Of a stretch of DNA of 64,000 bases, positions 1 through 11,112 are shown piece after piece; position 1 is the first letter of the stretch, and each line of letters starts with the position of its first letter. The notes below the pieces were generated by a model. That model was not told the origin of the DNA and ran no database searches. It saw nothing but the letters and a program-made list of their open reading frames with translations. Location: contig JADEYG010000007.1 of NCBI GenBank assembly GCA_016906335.1, positions 2,000,001 to 2,064,000 on the forward strand, given 5' to 3'. The stretch comes from Novakomyces olei (lineage: Eukaryota; Ascomycota; Novakomycetes; Novakomycetales; Novakomycetaceae). Both the position numbers and the translations under genes were made by a program.

Positions 1-500
1 ATTTTGCGATATTTGATACCCGCTAAACTTATCGCGTACCATCAAGCCCCTAGCAAAGTTTTGTTTCAGCGATTCCCGCGTGTCTCAAAACTGTACCGTG
101 AACTTTTTGCAGCGATTGGCCAAGGTGACCTCGGCCGTTTCGACAGGGCTTTGGCTCAGCGTGAAGTGCAGTTTATAAAGCAGCGGACCTTCCTGACTAT
201 GGAGCGGGCTCGAGCTCTTTGCATGCGTAATTTATTCCGTAGAGTATACGTAATTCTCGGGCGCTCGACGCGAATATCGATCGACAAGTTTAGTCAGGCT
301 TTGGACTTTGTTGGGCTGCACGTCTCCAATGCCGAAACTGAGCTTTATGTGGCTAATATGATATACAAGGTAAGAGTGATTTCGATAATCTACTGACCAA
401 TTTTTAGGGGTTTATTAAGGGATACATATCTCATGAACGTAGCATCCTTGTCGTTTCCGCAAAGGATCCATTCCCGTTTGCTGTGGCCGCAGCCGCTTGA
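1..500 (+). CDS. PCI-domain protein, Thp1/PCID2/Csn12 family (3' part only)
   Basis: C-terminal part of a PCI-domain protein; the 5' end lies left of the window. Exons are 1-369 and 408-500, with a 38-nt GTAAGA...TTTTTAG intron in phase 0. The spliced protein reads YLIPAKL near the start, then a long helical PCI region, and joins across the intron as ...ANMIYK/GFIKGYISHE, which is the winged-helix end typical of Thp1, PCID2 and Csn12. Family members work either in TREX-2 (mRNA export at the pore, with a Sac3-like partner) or as COP9-signalosome-associated Csn12. This fragment does not separate the paralogues. It is convergent with NOC2, whose stop lies 216 bp downstream. Confidence 0.8.
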
Positions 501-715
501 CTGTGAATACGATAAATTTGTAGAATAAGAAATATGTAGAATAAAAATTACTTTTGCAGTTACAAATGCCAATCATTGAGTAATATATCGTAAGCTCTAA
601 AAGTTATTCAGTACATTACACAGCGTGATTATTTACACATCAGGTTTGAACCGAATGCCTACATGTACCATAAAACGACACTTTTATTATAATTTCTCGA
701 AGACAAAAATGCTCT

Positions 716-2934
716 CTATTCGGCCGAATCATCAGTCGAGTCGTCTGACTCTCGGGCCGATAATTCATCGGAATCCTCAGCTCCGTTTTGTTGATCATCC
801 TCGTCTCTATGCTTTTCCTCATTCGCTGCTGCCTCTGCCAACATTGCCCGTTTTTCTTCACGAATTTTGCGCTGGTCAATAACATACTTTCCAAGAGGTC
901 CAGTCTGAGGGCTGATTTGAGCAAAATCGCTCTCCATCTGGATGACGTGTTTCCCATCAAACTCAATTGCAGTGCGCGCCTCACTGATCAAGGTAGATTG
1001 AGCGTTTAATTTGTCAACCAAAACGTGTAGCGCACGACTTGTTCTGGCATTTTTACAGGACTTTATGTACCGTTTCAAGTGCATAACAATAGGCAAAGCA
1101 AGCTCTGGAAAAGCAATTGACCGTGAATGAGCTGCTAAAGAATCAGCAAAGCACTCTACGACTTGATCAACAATCCCGTCTTGCAGAGGCTTGCTTCCAA
1201 TGTACTGAGCAGACGCCTTTATAACCAGATCAAAGTCAAGCGGGGGCAGAGTGGAGGCATTGGCCCGGCGTTTGACCTCGGACGAGTTAAGGATACTGAA
1301 ATAAATCGAGGCAGTCGGGATAAATGTGCCCGTCTCCCTCTGAATCCGATTAATGCTGCGCAAAAGATGAAAATGATATGGGAAATAAGCAGCTGAAGGC
1401 AACAGACGAATCGAGCCGAGAGCAATTTGGGTTAATGGGTAAATAAGCTCAGCCGCTGCTGACCCTAATCCGCAAACTATAATACTCCAAAAGTCAACAG
1501 AATGGCAATATTGCCAGTTGTATACTAATTTAAACGATTCCTTTTCCCGTTTTTGCACACAGGTCCTTAGATGAATGGCCATTTGACGGATGAAAAGGAA
1601 AACGTGTGAATAGCTCGCCTCTGGATCAATTGCAAAAAGAGGCGCTGCGGAGTTTTTCATAAAATTAATATGAGGAACCGTGTGGACATTGACCACACGA
1701 GAATTGGCAACAAAGACTCGATAGGACGTTTTGAGCACAATTGCTCGTAAACTGCGATCACCCATCTCTGCAATTTTGCGGACCAAAAGAAGTGCAGCGA
1801 CCCTGACGGAGTCGCTTTGTGACGTGGCCCACAAGTTGAGCGAAGAGACGATTATTTTCTTTAATACCTTTCTAAAGGAGATAAAGTAGGGTAGAAGCTT
1901 TTCCGTCTCCTGGAAAACGATGCGCAACAAATTTTCGTCTGGTGTAGTCTCCGTCAAATGTAACAGGGCAGCAGAGTATGATTTGAGGAGCGGCCTAACC
2001 CGCTTGAATTTGTTGTGTGAGCTTGCACTGACTGCGTTAGAAAAAAAGTACAAAAACATGATAAAACATCGAATAAAGCCCAAGATTAAAATCAAAGTTA
2101 AATTCAAAGCGATTGAACAAATATCAAACAGCATACCTTTTTACAGCGGGAATATGGTGTTGAAGTACCACTGGAGTCTGTTTTAATGCCAGGAAAGATA
2201 GTTTCTCAAACACTTTAGGATCATTTATAGTGTATTTAAATCTGCTTTCGCCCTTTTCATCTTCGTCATTGAGAAAAGAAGCTGCCTTGAAAGCCAATAT
2301 AATGCGAGCCAATGCCTGCAAAGAATAAGTTTGCTTGAGCGATTTCTCCCAGTCCAGCAGTGTTTCAATTGTGAGAGGCTCTTTTCTCCGCTTCTCTGGT
2401 TTGCCTTTGGAGACTATTTGGTCGTCCGCTTCCAGCTCCTCGTCCTGTTGCAAAGCCGTTGCACGTAAAAGATCAGCATCGTTCTCCTCCAAGTATTTAT
2501 AAAAACTAGGATCTTTGTCCTTGAGCTCGGACAGCTGCCGCAAGTAATCTTCCTCATTGTCGATATCTGATTCTGAGCTGGATTCGTCATCACTTTCCTC
2601 CTTCTCTCCTACTTTGGCCGCGCCCGAAACTTGAGCTCCATTCGACAATAAATCGTCAAGCGTCTCTGCTGCTCCAAACTCGGATTCATCATCACCTTCT
2701 GAATTTGCTTGACTGTCATCTCCATCGCCGTTCTTTTGTGCCTCCTCGTTTTGTCGACCGCCTGACATTTTTGCTGATTTATTGGTCTGGCGTTTTCGGA
2801 TTTTTGATGAGTTCTTTCGTTTGTCGAGCACCCGCGAAAGATGTTTTTTTTCGAATTTTTTGGTCGCCTTAGAAGGCTTTGCCTGTACGTTCAAATGTCA
2901 GCCAGTGAAACGAATTACAAAGGAAGCCTACCAT
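716..2934 (-). CDS. NOC2: Nucleolar complex protein 2 (Noc2)
   Basis: Noc2 acts with Noc1 or Noc3 in maturation and nuclear export of pre-60S ribosomal particles. Proposed exons in transcript order are 2934-2932 (ATG only), 2882-2137 and 2027-716, giving 686 aa. ATG joins GCAAAGCC to give MAKPSKATKKFEKKHL, the conserved Noc2 start; without this exon there is no ATG in the right place. Next come an acidic, Ser-rich segment (about residues 45-130) and the conserved Noc2 body, which crosses intron 2 near KRVRPLLKSY. The C-terminus is acidic. Intron 1 is 49 nt with donor GTAGGC. Intron 2 is about 109 nt and uses TCAG; a CAAG acceptor 6 nt downstream is also in frame. Head-to-head with RMD5. Confidence 0.9.
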
Positions 2935-3179
2935 TGTGTCTCTGACTTAAAGGCGAACTCGACCTTCTTTTTTGCCTTGTTTTTATTTTATCTGTTTTAT
3001 TTTAATTTTTTTTTCCTCTTATTATATTTCGCAAATTTTGATTAGTTGATATTCAGCCCATAATAAAGATTTTATAATAAATTAATGAAAAATAAATTAG
3101 ATATGGAATAGGGATAAGTAACCACATAATCGATCAGCCAGAATATTATATTATATTATATTATATTATATTATATTAT
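2935..3179. promoter_or_regulatory. Shared NOC2/RMD5 upstream region
   Basis: A 245-bp AT-rich gap between two divergent start codons. It contains T-rich runs near 2990-3030 and a pentanucleotide repeat that touches the RMD5 start. A bidirectional promoter is inferred from the arrangement only; no factor site was recognised. Confidence 0.5.
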
Positions 3180-3180
3180 A
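3143..3180. repeat. (TATTA)n pentanucleotide microsatellite
   Basis: About 7.5 tandem copies of TATTA. The last A of the repeat is the first base of the RMD5 ATG at 3180, so length changes would directly alter the 5' leader spacing. Confidence 0.95.
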
Positions 3181-4704
3181 TGCAATCTAATCTCGACGGA
3201 CGCCGCTCTATCAGTACGTCTGTCAGTAGCACCTCAATGGCAGCGGCTGCCAGAGCAAAGCGTGACTCGCCTACGACTCCGGCTACGTTGACAAGTTCCA
3301 TGAACAGCGTCGAAACTGAATTCAATAAATTATTACGCCGTGGCAGCGCGGCCAAGATCGATAGCGCTATAGACAATGTTATAGAGTCGATTCGGTCCGC
3401 AAAGACTGCGATTTCTGCAGGTAAGGCTTCGGTCGTGAAGGGGAAAAGAGCAAAATGTTGAAAAGACGGAAAAGATCGAAAAGAAAAAAGATCCAAATCA
3501 AAAATAAAGAAATGAGAAAAAGGGGGGGGGGATGTGGCAAATACCGGAAGTACCGAGTCTGATTCTAATTTCATAGATCCTGATCCCCAATCACGGCTCA
3601 AGGGACTAGTAGAAGAGTTACGCTCTCATTCTACCGCTATTAGTCACCATCAAAAAGAGCAGTACAACGCGTTAAACAAGTACGGCAAAGCTTTGGAAAA
3701 GGTAATTCTATCTTTATGTCCGTTTCATCACTCTGTTTAATTTTACTATTTATCTTTATCGTTTCCTTTAGACGATATTCTTGCCTTTTAGAACCATTTC
3801 CTCATCGACTGACAAACAGACTTTCAAAGCAGATCTTTCTCTCGTTGATTCGTCTCAGCCCTTCCAGGGCAAAGAGCATTTAATCAACCGGACTATAGCA
3901 CTCCATTTTATACGCAAAGGCGATTTCACATTGGCTCAGAATTTCATGACAGAGTCCGGTGAGCATATTTCACAAGACGTGGTAGACGAGTTTCGCAGCC
4001 TCCACAGGATCCGTGCAAGTATCCGGGCGCATGACTTGGAACCGGCCATAAGGTGGGCCGGCCAATGTCGGGTTCATTTGGAAGCTAAACGCAGCACTTT
4101 GGAGTTTGATTTGCATAAATTACAGTTTGTAAAATATTTCATGGAAGAAGGACAAGCAAAAGCTATGGTATATGCTCGTACTTACTTTCCAAGATTCGGA
4201 GCAAAGCATTTAGGAGAGATTCAAAGGTTAATGACGGCTTTTTTGTACCGCGATACTCTCCGCGACAGTCCGTATGCAGATTTGTTTTATTCTCCTGAGC
4301 CATGGGCCGCGGTGGAGGCGTCCTTTGTCCGTGAGCTCAGTTCTTCCCTCGGCTTTTCCGTTGATTGCCCTTTGTCGATAGTGGTCAATGCGGGAGCACT
4401 GGCCCTTCCTACGCTGATGAAGATGGCGGTCATAATGAGGGAAAAGCACACAGAATGGACGAGCGAAGGCGAGTTACCTGTGGAAATCACTTTGCCCAGC
4501 AAGTACCAGTTTCACTCTATTTTTACTTGTCCTGTGAGTAAAGAACAGGCTACTACGGCTAATCCCCCTATGCTTCTTCCGTGCGGGCATGTAATTGCAA
4601 AGGAAAGCCTGTGGCGTCTCAGCAAGGGAGTATCACAAAAGTTTAAATGTCCGTACTGTCCAATGGAGATTTCTCCAAGCCTGGCAAAGACTATCATCTT
4701 CTAA
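3180..4704 (+). CDS. RMD5: GID/CTLH E3 ubiquitin ligase subunit Rmd5/Gid2 (RMND5)
   Basis: Catalytic-core RING-like subunit of the GID/CTLH ubiquitin ligase, which in yeast degrades gluconeogenic enzymes. Exons are 3180-3420, about 3523-3701 and 3772-4704 (about 450 aa). Intron 1 could end at either of two AGs (3516 or 3522) beside a G tract; intron 2 is 70 nt and ends CTTTAG. The protein has a LisH-like segment (ALHFIRKGDF), a CTLH/CRA region, and a C-terminal degenerate RING with CPV, LPCGH and CPYCPMEISP, closely like human RMND5A. Alternative starts at 3237 and 3300 exist; the last begins MNSVETEFNKLLRRG, where similarity to relatives starts, so the long N-terminus is the least certain part. 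Confidence 0.92.
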
Positions 4705-5272
4705 GCTTCCTACGACTAAGGTTTTGTTTGAGCTGTTAGTATTAGGTCGAGAAGTTAATATTAGGTTCATGGATATAAGGGCTAATATCCAGTCCATTAA
4801 CATGGAACTAGACAAGAGGCCACTTACTCTTGTTCATTTCATTTCATTTTCTTTTAATACCTTTTTTTTTGGGGTCGTCTTTTCTTTTTCAATGGATTGG
4901 TGCAATGAAAACCTTTATGACTATTTTGTGATTGCAAAGGCTATATAGCTTTGGGAGCGTGTTTAATGGTGAACAAAGCGTTTATACAAATCCAAGATCG
5001 TGGTCGTGCCAAATGGAATTTACATCTTGAGATAGGCAACAAGGTTGGGAGTAGCTTTGATTAGTACATAGTATATAAATAAAACTTATGAATAATACCC
5101 TTTAAATAAACATAAGAGAAGAAGAACCGTATGCACATTAATACGGACGAACGAAATTTAAAAATAAGGCCAGTATATTAAGATGATTGACCAAAGTAAA
5201 ACTTGGTTGCCTTGTAGTAATACCGTCATTATGTACCAATTATGACAGGTTGAAATATAAATGAATCCATAT
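4705..5272. other. Convergent intergenic region RMD5/PIG-U
   Basis: About 570 bp between two 3' ends. AT-rich with AATAAA-like motifs (for example around 5078-5108), probably holding both 3' UTRs. Nothing else was recognised. Confidence 0.5.
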
Positions 5273-6881
5273 CTATATTTGCACAAACTCCTCGCCTTTA
5301 CGGTCCGGGTGTTGTTGCTGCCATTCAACGCGTAGACGAGCGTGAATAAAATCGATAATGAGCAGTAATAGCCCCCCGTTATACACAAGCGTTATCGCAT
5401 AGAAAAAGTTGGCGTTTCCACTTCCTGCGTAAAGCCATAAATGATGGAACGCAGGGCCGAGAAATATGCAATAGAATATAATTGACGCGGATAGAAACGT
5501 ATACCTCAGCTCTTTTATTAGTACGACATTATTGAAAACACAAACACTTTAAAAACTTAAATTAAAAGAAAAAAGGAAATTAAATGAAATAGAATATAAA
5601 ACAAAATAAACTATGTTTTATTAGAAGTTCATTGACATAGGAACTATCGGAATTTTGTGCTGAATACAAAAATCATTCAAAAAAAATTAAAAGTTTAAAT
5701 ATATGTATATATATCATTAGACGGTCCATTAAAAAGGACATAATTGTAGAATTGTTGCAACTTACGCCCGAATATCTCTGGAAATAGAAACAGTAGGTGT
5801 ACGACACAAGCGTGCTCTCCAACAGTGGGATAAGGCTTTAGTACGCTCATCAACCCCCAAACAGCGACAAAAGCAAACGCCGGATCGCAACTGAGCCGAA
5901 CAGTAACGGGTGCAGCGTAAATTACCACGTGTAACGAAAAAACGCAGAGGAAGAAATCGCGGTATGAATCAAACATTTCTGTGAAGAAATACCACCAAAG
6001 TCCGATGTTGGGAGAAAGATCGGGAAGGCTCACTTGAGCACCAAAGCAACGGAGAAAACGCCATGAGGATAATTGGGCATTAGAATGAATCAGTAAAGAA
6101 CAAATCCCCAAGAGGAAAGTTACAATCTGCTTAAAATAGGCACCAATCTCCGGCCGTGATTTATCACAGATAACGTTGAGGTGAACAAGGGGCAAAAGTA
6201 AGACAACGGGCCAAAAGGAAAGGTAAGAGGCAACTACAAGCCAGACAATAGCAAGCGTTTGTTGGTTACGAAGTCCCGCACTAAGGGCAGACACGAGGGC
6301 AAGATTGGAAAAAATGGTTGTACTTTTTGAAAGGCAGGAAGCAACATTGAACGGGTTGAATAGGTAAAGGAAAAGCGGTGTAGTCGTGTCCTGCAAACGC
6401 CTTTGTACCGAAATTCTGTAAATAGTCCATCCAACCCAGCAGTCGGCCAAACTGTATAATGTTGGCACCAATGAACGCGGTATTATAGAGAAAAATGCGA
6501 TTAAAAGTGGCGATTGGTAGTTTATGCCTCCATCGTAAGGGTCAGCAGACCGCTGATACAGGAAAAGTCCCTCAGACACTGTATATTAGCAAAGGGGTGC
6601 CTCAAGTGAGAGCAGGCTGATAGAAGCGAGAAAATAAAGATTAACCAAACACACTAAATAACAACAGCAATGCAAATCTGTGGTCTCCAATTGTAAGGAG
6701 ACCAACAAAAACGGTATCGCGAAGACTTACATCGTTTGAAACTCGTAACCGGGTTCGAGAACTCGATACGATCGCCAAGAGCACTGCCTAAAGGCGTTCC
6801 ATAGAAAACAGCAATCCTTAGCAGTAACGCAATGGCTATTAGAAGCGTTTCAGGTTTCAGTACGGGTGTGGCTTTTGCCAT
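5273..6881 (-). CDS. GAB1: GPI transamidase subunit PIG-U/Gab1
   Basis: Multi-pass ER membrane subunit of the GPI transamidase, which attaches GPI anchors to proteins. Exons in transcript order are 6881-6731, 6578-5766 and 5511-5273, giving 400 aa. Exon joins restore family motifs: SFKR/LSEGLFLYQ at the first, FPEIFG/QLRYTFL at the second. Also visible are FNPFNVASCLSKST, DLSPNIGLWWYFFTEMF, LKPYPTVGEHA and the C-terminal LWLYAGSGNANFFYAI. Introns are 152 and 254 nt with GTAAGT donors. The last exon lacks an in-frame ATG and is easily missed. Start MAKATPVLKP was chosen as the first ATG before the N-terminal membrane segment. Confidence 0.92.
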
Positions 6882-7049
6882 TGTGGTCAAAGTCTGATCA
6901 TTCTGCGCGTAACAGGACACTCGTAGCACAAAAGTTGGACGGGAACTTACGCGACAAGACGTGTTCAGAGATCACAATCTGTATTGTTCAATTGATGTAT
7001 CTATGTTTTTGTATTGTTTTTTTGCTCCAATTGCCAGATAAAGGATAGG

Positions 7050-7068
7050 GAATATATTTAGGGTTAGG
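7050..7068. promoter_or_regulatory. Telomere-like (telo-box) motif
   Basis: Two full TTAGGG units plus flanks upstream of both PIG-U and HRD3. In fungi and plants similar motifs occur in promoters of housekeeping and ribosome-related genes; function here is inference. Too short and isolated to be a chromosome end. Confidence 0.4.
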
Positions 7069-7134
7069 GTTAATACTGGTAATGATTATACTAGTATTCT
7101 CGACAATATAATATACTGTTCTACAGTATAATAT

Positions 7135-7260
7135 AATACTCCTCTACTCCTCTACTATATTACTCCTCTACTATACACTCCTCTACTAATATACTCCCCT
7201 ACTATATACTCCTCTACTATATACTCCTCTACTATATACTCCTCTACTATATACTCTATA
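7135..7260. repeat. Imperfect 15-bp minisatellite (unit TATACTCCTCTACTA)
   Basis: Roughly seven units of a TACTCCTCTACTATA motif. Copies at the right end are perfect, those at the left are degenerate and shorter. Lies in the PIG-U/HRD3 divergent promoter. Confidence 0.9.
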
Positions 7261-7384
7261 CATATGGCAGGTCGATAATGTGATTATACAACACTAAATT
7301 AAATAAAACACGACACACTTCCAGCTGACATCTGTGTCGCACGTCGGGCGGCAATGTTGGTAAGAGTCTGGCGATAAGGCGACA

Positions 7385-10011
7385 ATGAGACTCTGTTTAG
7401 TGGGTAAGAAGCGACTTGGCTCCTTCTTTAATTGACACAGTAATAGCAGCATGTTTCTGTGTGGCACTGGCACTCGAGCCACAGGGCTCCTCTGTGCGCG
7501 ATGGTAATTGGCACACTCGTCTGTCCAGGCAGCGCGCTAACAATCTCTCTAGATCCCGTGTGGAAGTACGATCGTGCCAGCCATTTACTCGCTCAAGTCT
7601 CACGCTACGAGCGGCTTCAGGCGGGCGGAGAGGCAGACGATTACGCGGGCAGTGACGTACGGCAGCCGCAAGACGATCATCTGCTTTGGAGGCTGCTGCA
7701 TCATTTCCAGGACGGCCAAGCAAGCTGGGCAGAGGGGCCAGAGGAGGCAGAGGCCGTCAATCGTGAGCCTCTTTTACTGAGCCACGATGCGGCACGGTAC
7801 ACGGACGAGGCGCTGCGGCTGCTGAAGGAGTCGTCTCTTGCTGGTAACGATAATGCCACGTTCAAGTACGCAGAGATTCTGTACCACGGCCACTTCCGGG
7901 TCGCAAGGCAGTCCGGTGCTTCTCGTGCTTATTACCAGCAGCTGGCTGATCGGGGAAACGCGACTGCTCAGTACATGATTGGGTTCATGTCCTCTGTCGG
8001 AGTCGGATCTCCACAGAACGAGAGAGATTCGTACCTGTACCACTATTTCGCTGCCTCTGGAGGGGATATGCGGTCGCAGATAGCATTGGGCTATCGGCAT
8101 TTTATGGGTATCGGCGTCCGGCAGTCGTGCGAACAGGCAGTCGGCTACTATAGATCAGCGGCGGCACAGGTCTTGGAGAGGATCCAGGAATTTCCGTACC
8201 TCAGCCACCAATTAAACCGGGAGGCATACTACCTCGCCAAGGACGATGGAGGGCTCTACGGAGACGGAGCAAGACCTTCAAGGTCTAATTTCGATAGCAT
8301 GCTTGACTTTAATATGCTCATGGCCCGCACCGGACACTTGTCGGCCCAGTTTGATGTAGCCCTGTTTTTCTACAATGGGGGGGCCGATCACGCCAGGAAT
8401 CTGCCCGTTGCGTTCAAGTTTTTCAAGTCTATCGCAGAGCAGCTGTGGGGAGCGGAGCAAGTCAATCCGATTTCCGCGGATGTGCAGGACACTCTTTCTC
8501 TCACTTCCCTCCGTAATACGATGGGATCCCGTAAATCTGGGGAGCAGAAAAAATCTGTAGACTACGCTATCGGCGGCAGCTCTGCCGGCATGCTTGGTAT
8601 AATGTATCTGCAGGGGGAGGGTGTTGCACAATCCTATGACCACGCACTCTACTGGTTCCAACGCGGTTGCTCTGTGGGTGACAGCCTCTCACAGTTTGGT
8701 ATCGGACTCATGTACCTGCACGGATTGGGACTGCGTGAAAGCAATACCTCTGCCGAGGTGTTCTTTGAGGCCAGTGCCCTTCAAGACCGGCAAGAAGCTC
8801 TTGTTGTTCTGGGAAAACTGCACTTGGCTCGTGGAGACGTGGGGAAGGCTGTAAAATTGTTTGAAAGAGCAGTTTACATGCACCTGGTAACAGGCAAAAA
8901 GGGCAGTTTTGAGGCTTACTATTACCTGGGCGAATTATCAAGGCTCGGGCTTGGACGCAGACGCGATTGTGCGGCTGCTGTTCACCTCTTCAAGACTATG
9001 GTTGAGCAAGTTGATGGCAGCCTCTTGCATTGGCCCTTGGCCAATACATTTAAAAGTGCCAACAAGGCTTACAAGGCCGATGATATAGAAGGAGCTCTGC
9101 TCTATTTTTTGGAAGCCGCTGAGCAGGGCAATGAAATTGCTCAACAAAATGTTGCGTACCTGCTGGATCCCGATTATTCAATGATACCCGAATCCCTGTT
9201 GGATATGGTCTTTGGATCACTGCCTGTAGACGTAAAACACAGTGCAAATGAACTGGCTTTTCTGTTTTATTCGCGATCAGCAAAACAACAAAATATCGAA
9301 TCAATTCTCAAGATGGGCGATTACCATCTCAAAGGCATTGGGACTACTGCCGCCAGTCCTGATACTCAGCAGGCTTACGAGTGGTACAATTATGCTGCCA
9401 TGCACTCGGCCCAGGGCCTTTACAATTTAGGCTGGATGCATGAGCATGGAATAGGCGCAACGAGAGACTTTCATTTGGCTAAAAGGTACTATGACGCTGC
9501 CCTGGAAAAGGATGCAAAAGCCAGCCTGCCCGTCACTCTGGCCGTGTTCAAGTTAAGATTTAAATGTTTTATTGCCCGCGTCATTATGGGCAAACGGCAG
9601 CCTGATTGCGTCTTTGATTCTGGCGATATCAATAATGCTGCTCCCGACTCCGTACCTTCCTCCGTGATCGCTACCCTGGCTAAAATGATGAGGAGGCAGT
9701 GGTCTTTTGACAGAGAAGGCTTGCAATCCGAACCACCAACCACGAATGGAGAAGGGCAGTTTAATGAGTTTGATCGGGGTCGAGAGCAGCAGCAGCAGCA
9801 AGACCTGCTGGATGCTGAAGTATTTGAGCAAATTGCTCTTGTCGGCCTCGCCATTTTTTTGCTTTTGCTTGTCTACGTGCGGCATTTGCGCATGTTGAGG
9901 AGAAGAAGCCAGCGGCAACGAAATGGAGGAGGTAATAGTGCTGTGGGTGGGAACGGAAATGCTGTGCAAGATCCTCGTCCGGGGCCTGAAGGACCAGGGT
10001 TTGTCTTGTAA
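7385..10011 (+). CDS. HRD3: Hrd3/SEL1L-like ERAD component
   Basis: ER-membrane partner of the Hrd1 ubiquitin ligase that receives misfolded lumenal proteins for ER-associated degradation. Proposed exons are 7385-7403, 7441-7503 and 7553-10011, giving 846 aa. Splicing of the two small exons creates a signal peptide, MRLCLVVIAACFCVALALE, then joins as VRD/DPVWKYDR. Introns are 37 nt (GTAAGA...ACACAG) and 49 nt with branch GCTAAC and CTCTCTAG. The lumenal body carries many Sel1-like repeats (for example GNATAQYMIGFM, GDSLSQFGIGLMYLHGLG). A single C-terminal membrane helix (about residues 790-810, IALVGLAIFLLLLVYV) is followed by an Arg-rich then Gly/Asn-rich cytosolic tail. A single-exon reading from 7459 would lack the signal peptide. 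Confidence 0.9.
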
Positions 10012-10581
10012 GGCATTGTCGTGTAGTGAGAAGCATAAGTAGTCAGGAGCATTAGAATAAGGAATATGATTAATGACGAGTTGTAACAAGGGCTGTTCAT
10101 TGAATAATTCATATATTCAAAAATGAATAAATATAGAATTATACTTGTCGATAATTAAGCAAGTCTGACTAGATTACTGGGCTACCTTTCCAAGAGTATT
10201 TTTGGTAAAGTGCGACATACAAAGTGCAGTTGAGCGTTTTTCGAGTCACAATGTCTCTGTTATGGTACGTTGGCCATCAACGCTTTAACCTATAACGAGA
10301 TTGTCATCTTTAGGTTAATTGCATAACAAAAAGCTTTGTTGCCTTGTACGTTTCGTATACAAATCGATCACTGTTCAATAGCGATACAAGGCGAATTAAA
10401 AGTCCCAACTGGATTTCACATGTAGAAAGACTGTCAGATACTTTTGTGCCTCGTTTTGTTCAGATCTTTGCATCAAGATCAAGCCTTGCAGCACGTCTGA
10501 AAATCTGTTAAATAAATCCTGTAAAAATAGAAACAAATTTTTTACACAGATACATACAAAGCCGGTACAAATGTTGATGGA
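10012..10581. other. Intergenic region HRD3/RPR2-like
   Basis: Convergent gap of about 570 bp. It holds the HRD3 3' UTR and a possible tiny spliced gene at 10251-10511 (listed separately). No RNA gene was recognised. Confidence 0.4.
10251..10511 (+). CDS. Possible small spliced gene, 63 aa, unknown
   Basis: ATG at 10251 in a good context (CACAATG), 14-nt exon, donor TTATG/GTACGT, then an acceptor at AAAAAG (10333), opens a frame of 59 more codons to TAA at 10511. The product would start MSLLC, contain NWISHVERLSDTF, and be Arg/Ser-rich. No family was recognised. The frame agreement could be chance, and a better acceptor (TTTAG, 10314) gives a stop after eight codons. Confidence 0.2.
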
Positions 10582-11112
10582 TCACCGAGGAGAGAGGAAA
10601 GAGCCGAGATCTAAATTCGCAAGAGGCGAAGACGAAGCCGTCTCGCGCTCACGCTGTAATCGAGCTTGAAGACCCAAGTTCCGTAACCGTTTTCGATCTC
10701 TAGCTTTTGCCGCCAAGGATTTATTGCCGGTTTCTTGGACTTGATTTGCAAATTGCACTCCCTCTTTACTCGGACTCATACGCTTTTGCTCAGAGGCAGC
10801 TCGAGCACGATTTAATAGCAGGACACTGTGAGGCTTTGCCGGTGCTGGAGACTCTGCAGTCCGGCCGCAAATAGCACAAGTAATGCTTATTTTTTGTTGC
10901 CGGTCTTTTCGACGTCGAGCACGTTCAGTGGTTCGAAAAGCCCCGCAATCAGGACAGGCAATCCGCCATGTTTGCTCATCAATTTTTTCGCCTAGAGCCG
11001 TTGCAGCATCGCAGTACTGTAGAAAAAGATCAGGTGCTGGTTGCGCACCTTCACGGTAGCATAGAAGCGAAGCCTCTGCCAGAAATTGGAGTCTTCGTGA
11101 GGCTCCTTCCAT
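10582..11112 (-). CDS. RNase P/MRP Rpr2/Rpp21/Snm1-like protein
   Basis: Intronless 176-aa basic protein. It begins MEGASRRLQFLAEASLL, matching the helical N-terminus of the Rpr2 family, then has a four-Cys zinc ribbon (CPDCG at about 53-57, CAICGR at about 79-84), and a Lys/Arg-rich C-terminal half. Family members bind RNase P or RNase MRP RNA and help process tRNA and rRNA precursors. Which complex this protein joins (Rpr2 or Snm1) cannot be decided here. Confidence 0.7.
   Translation of the reverse strand: MEGASRRLQFLAEASLLCYREGAQPAPDLFLQYCDAATALGEKIDEQTWRIACPDCGAFRTTERARRRKDRQQKISITCAICGRTAESPAPAKPHSVLLLNRARAASEQKRMSPSKEGVQFANQVQETGNKSLAAKARDRKRLRNLGLQARLQRERETASSSPLANLDLGSFLSPR

Larger units (their letters stand above)
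6882..7384. other. Divergent intergenic region PIG-U/HRD3
   Basis: About 500 bp between divergent starts. It contains a telomere-like TTAGGGTTAGGGTTA run near 7050 and a minisatellite at 7135-7260 (listed separately). Presumably carries both promoters. Confidence 0.5.

Noticed and set aside
7050-7068. Chromosome end
   Set aside because: Only two and a half TTAGGG units, with normal genes on both sides.
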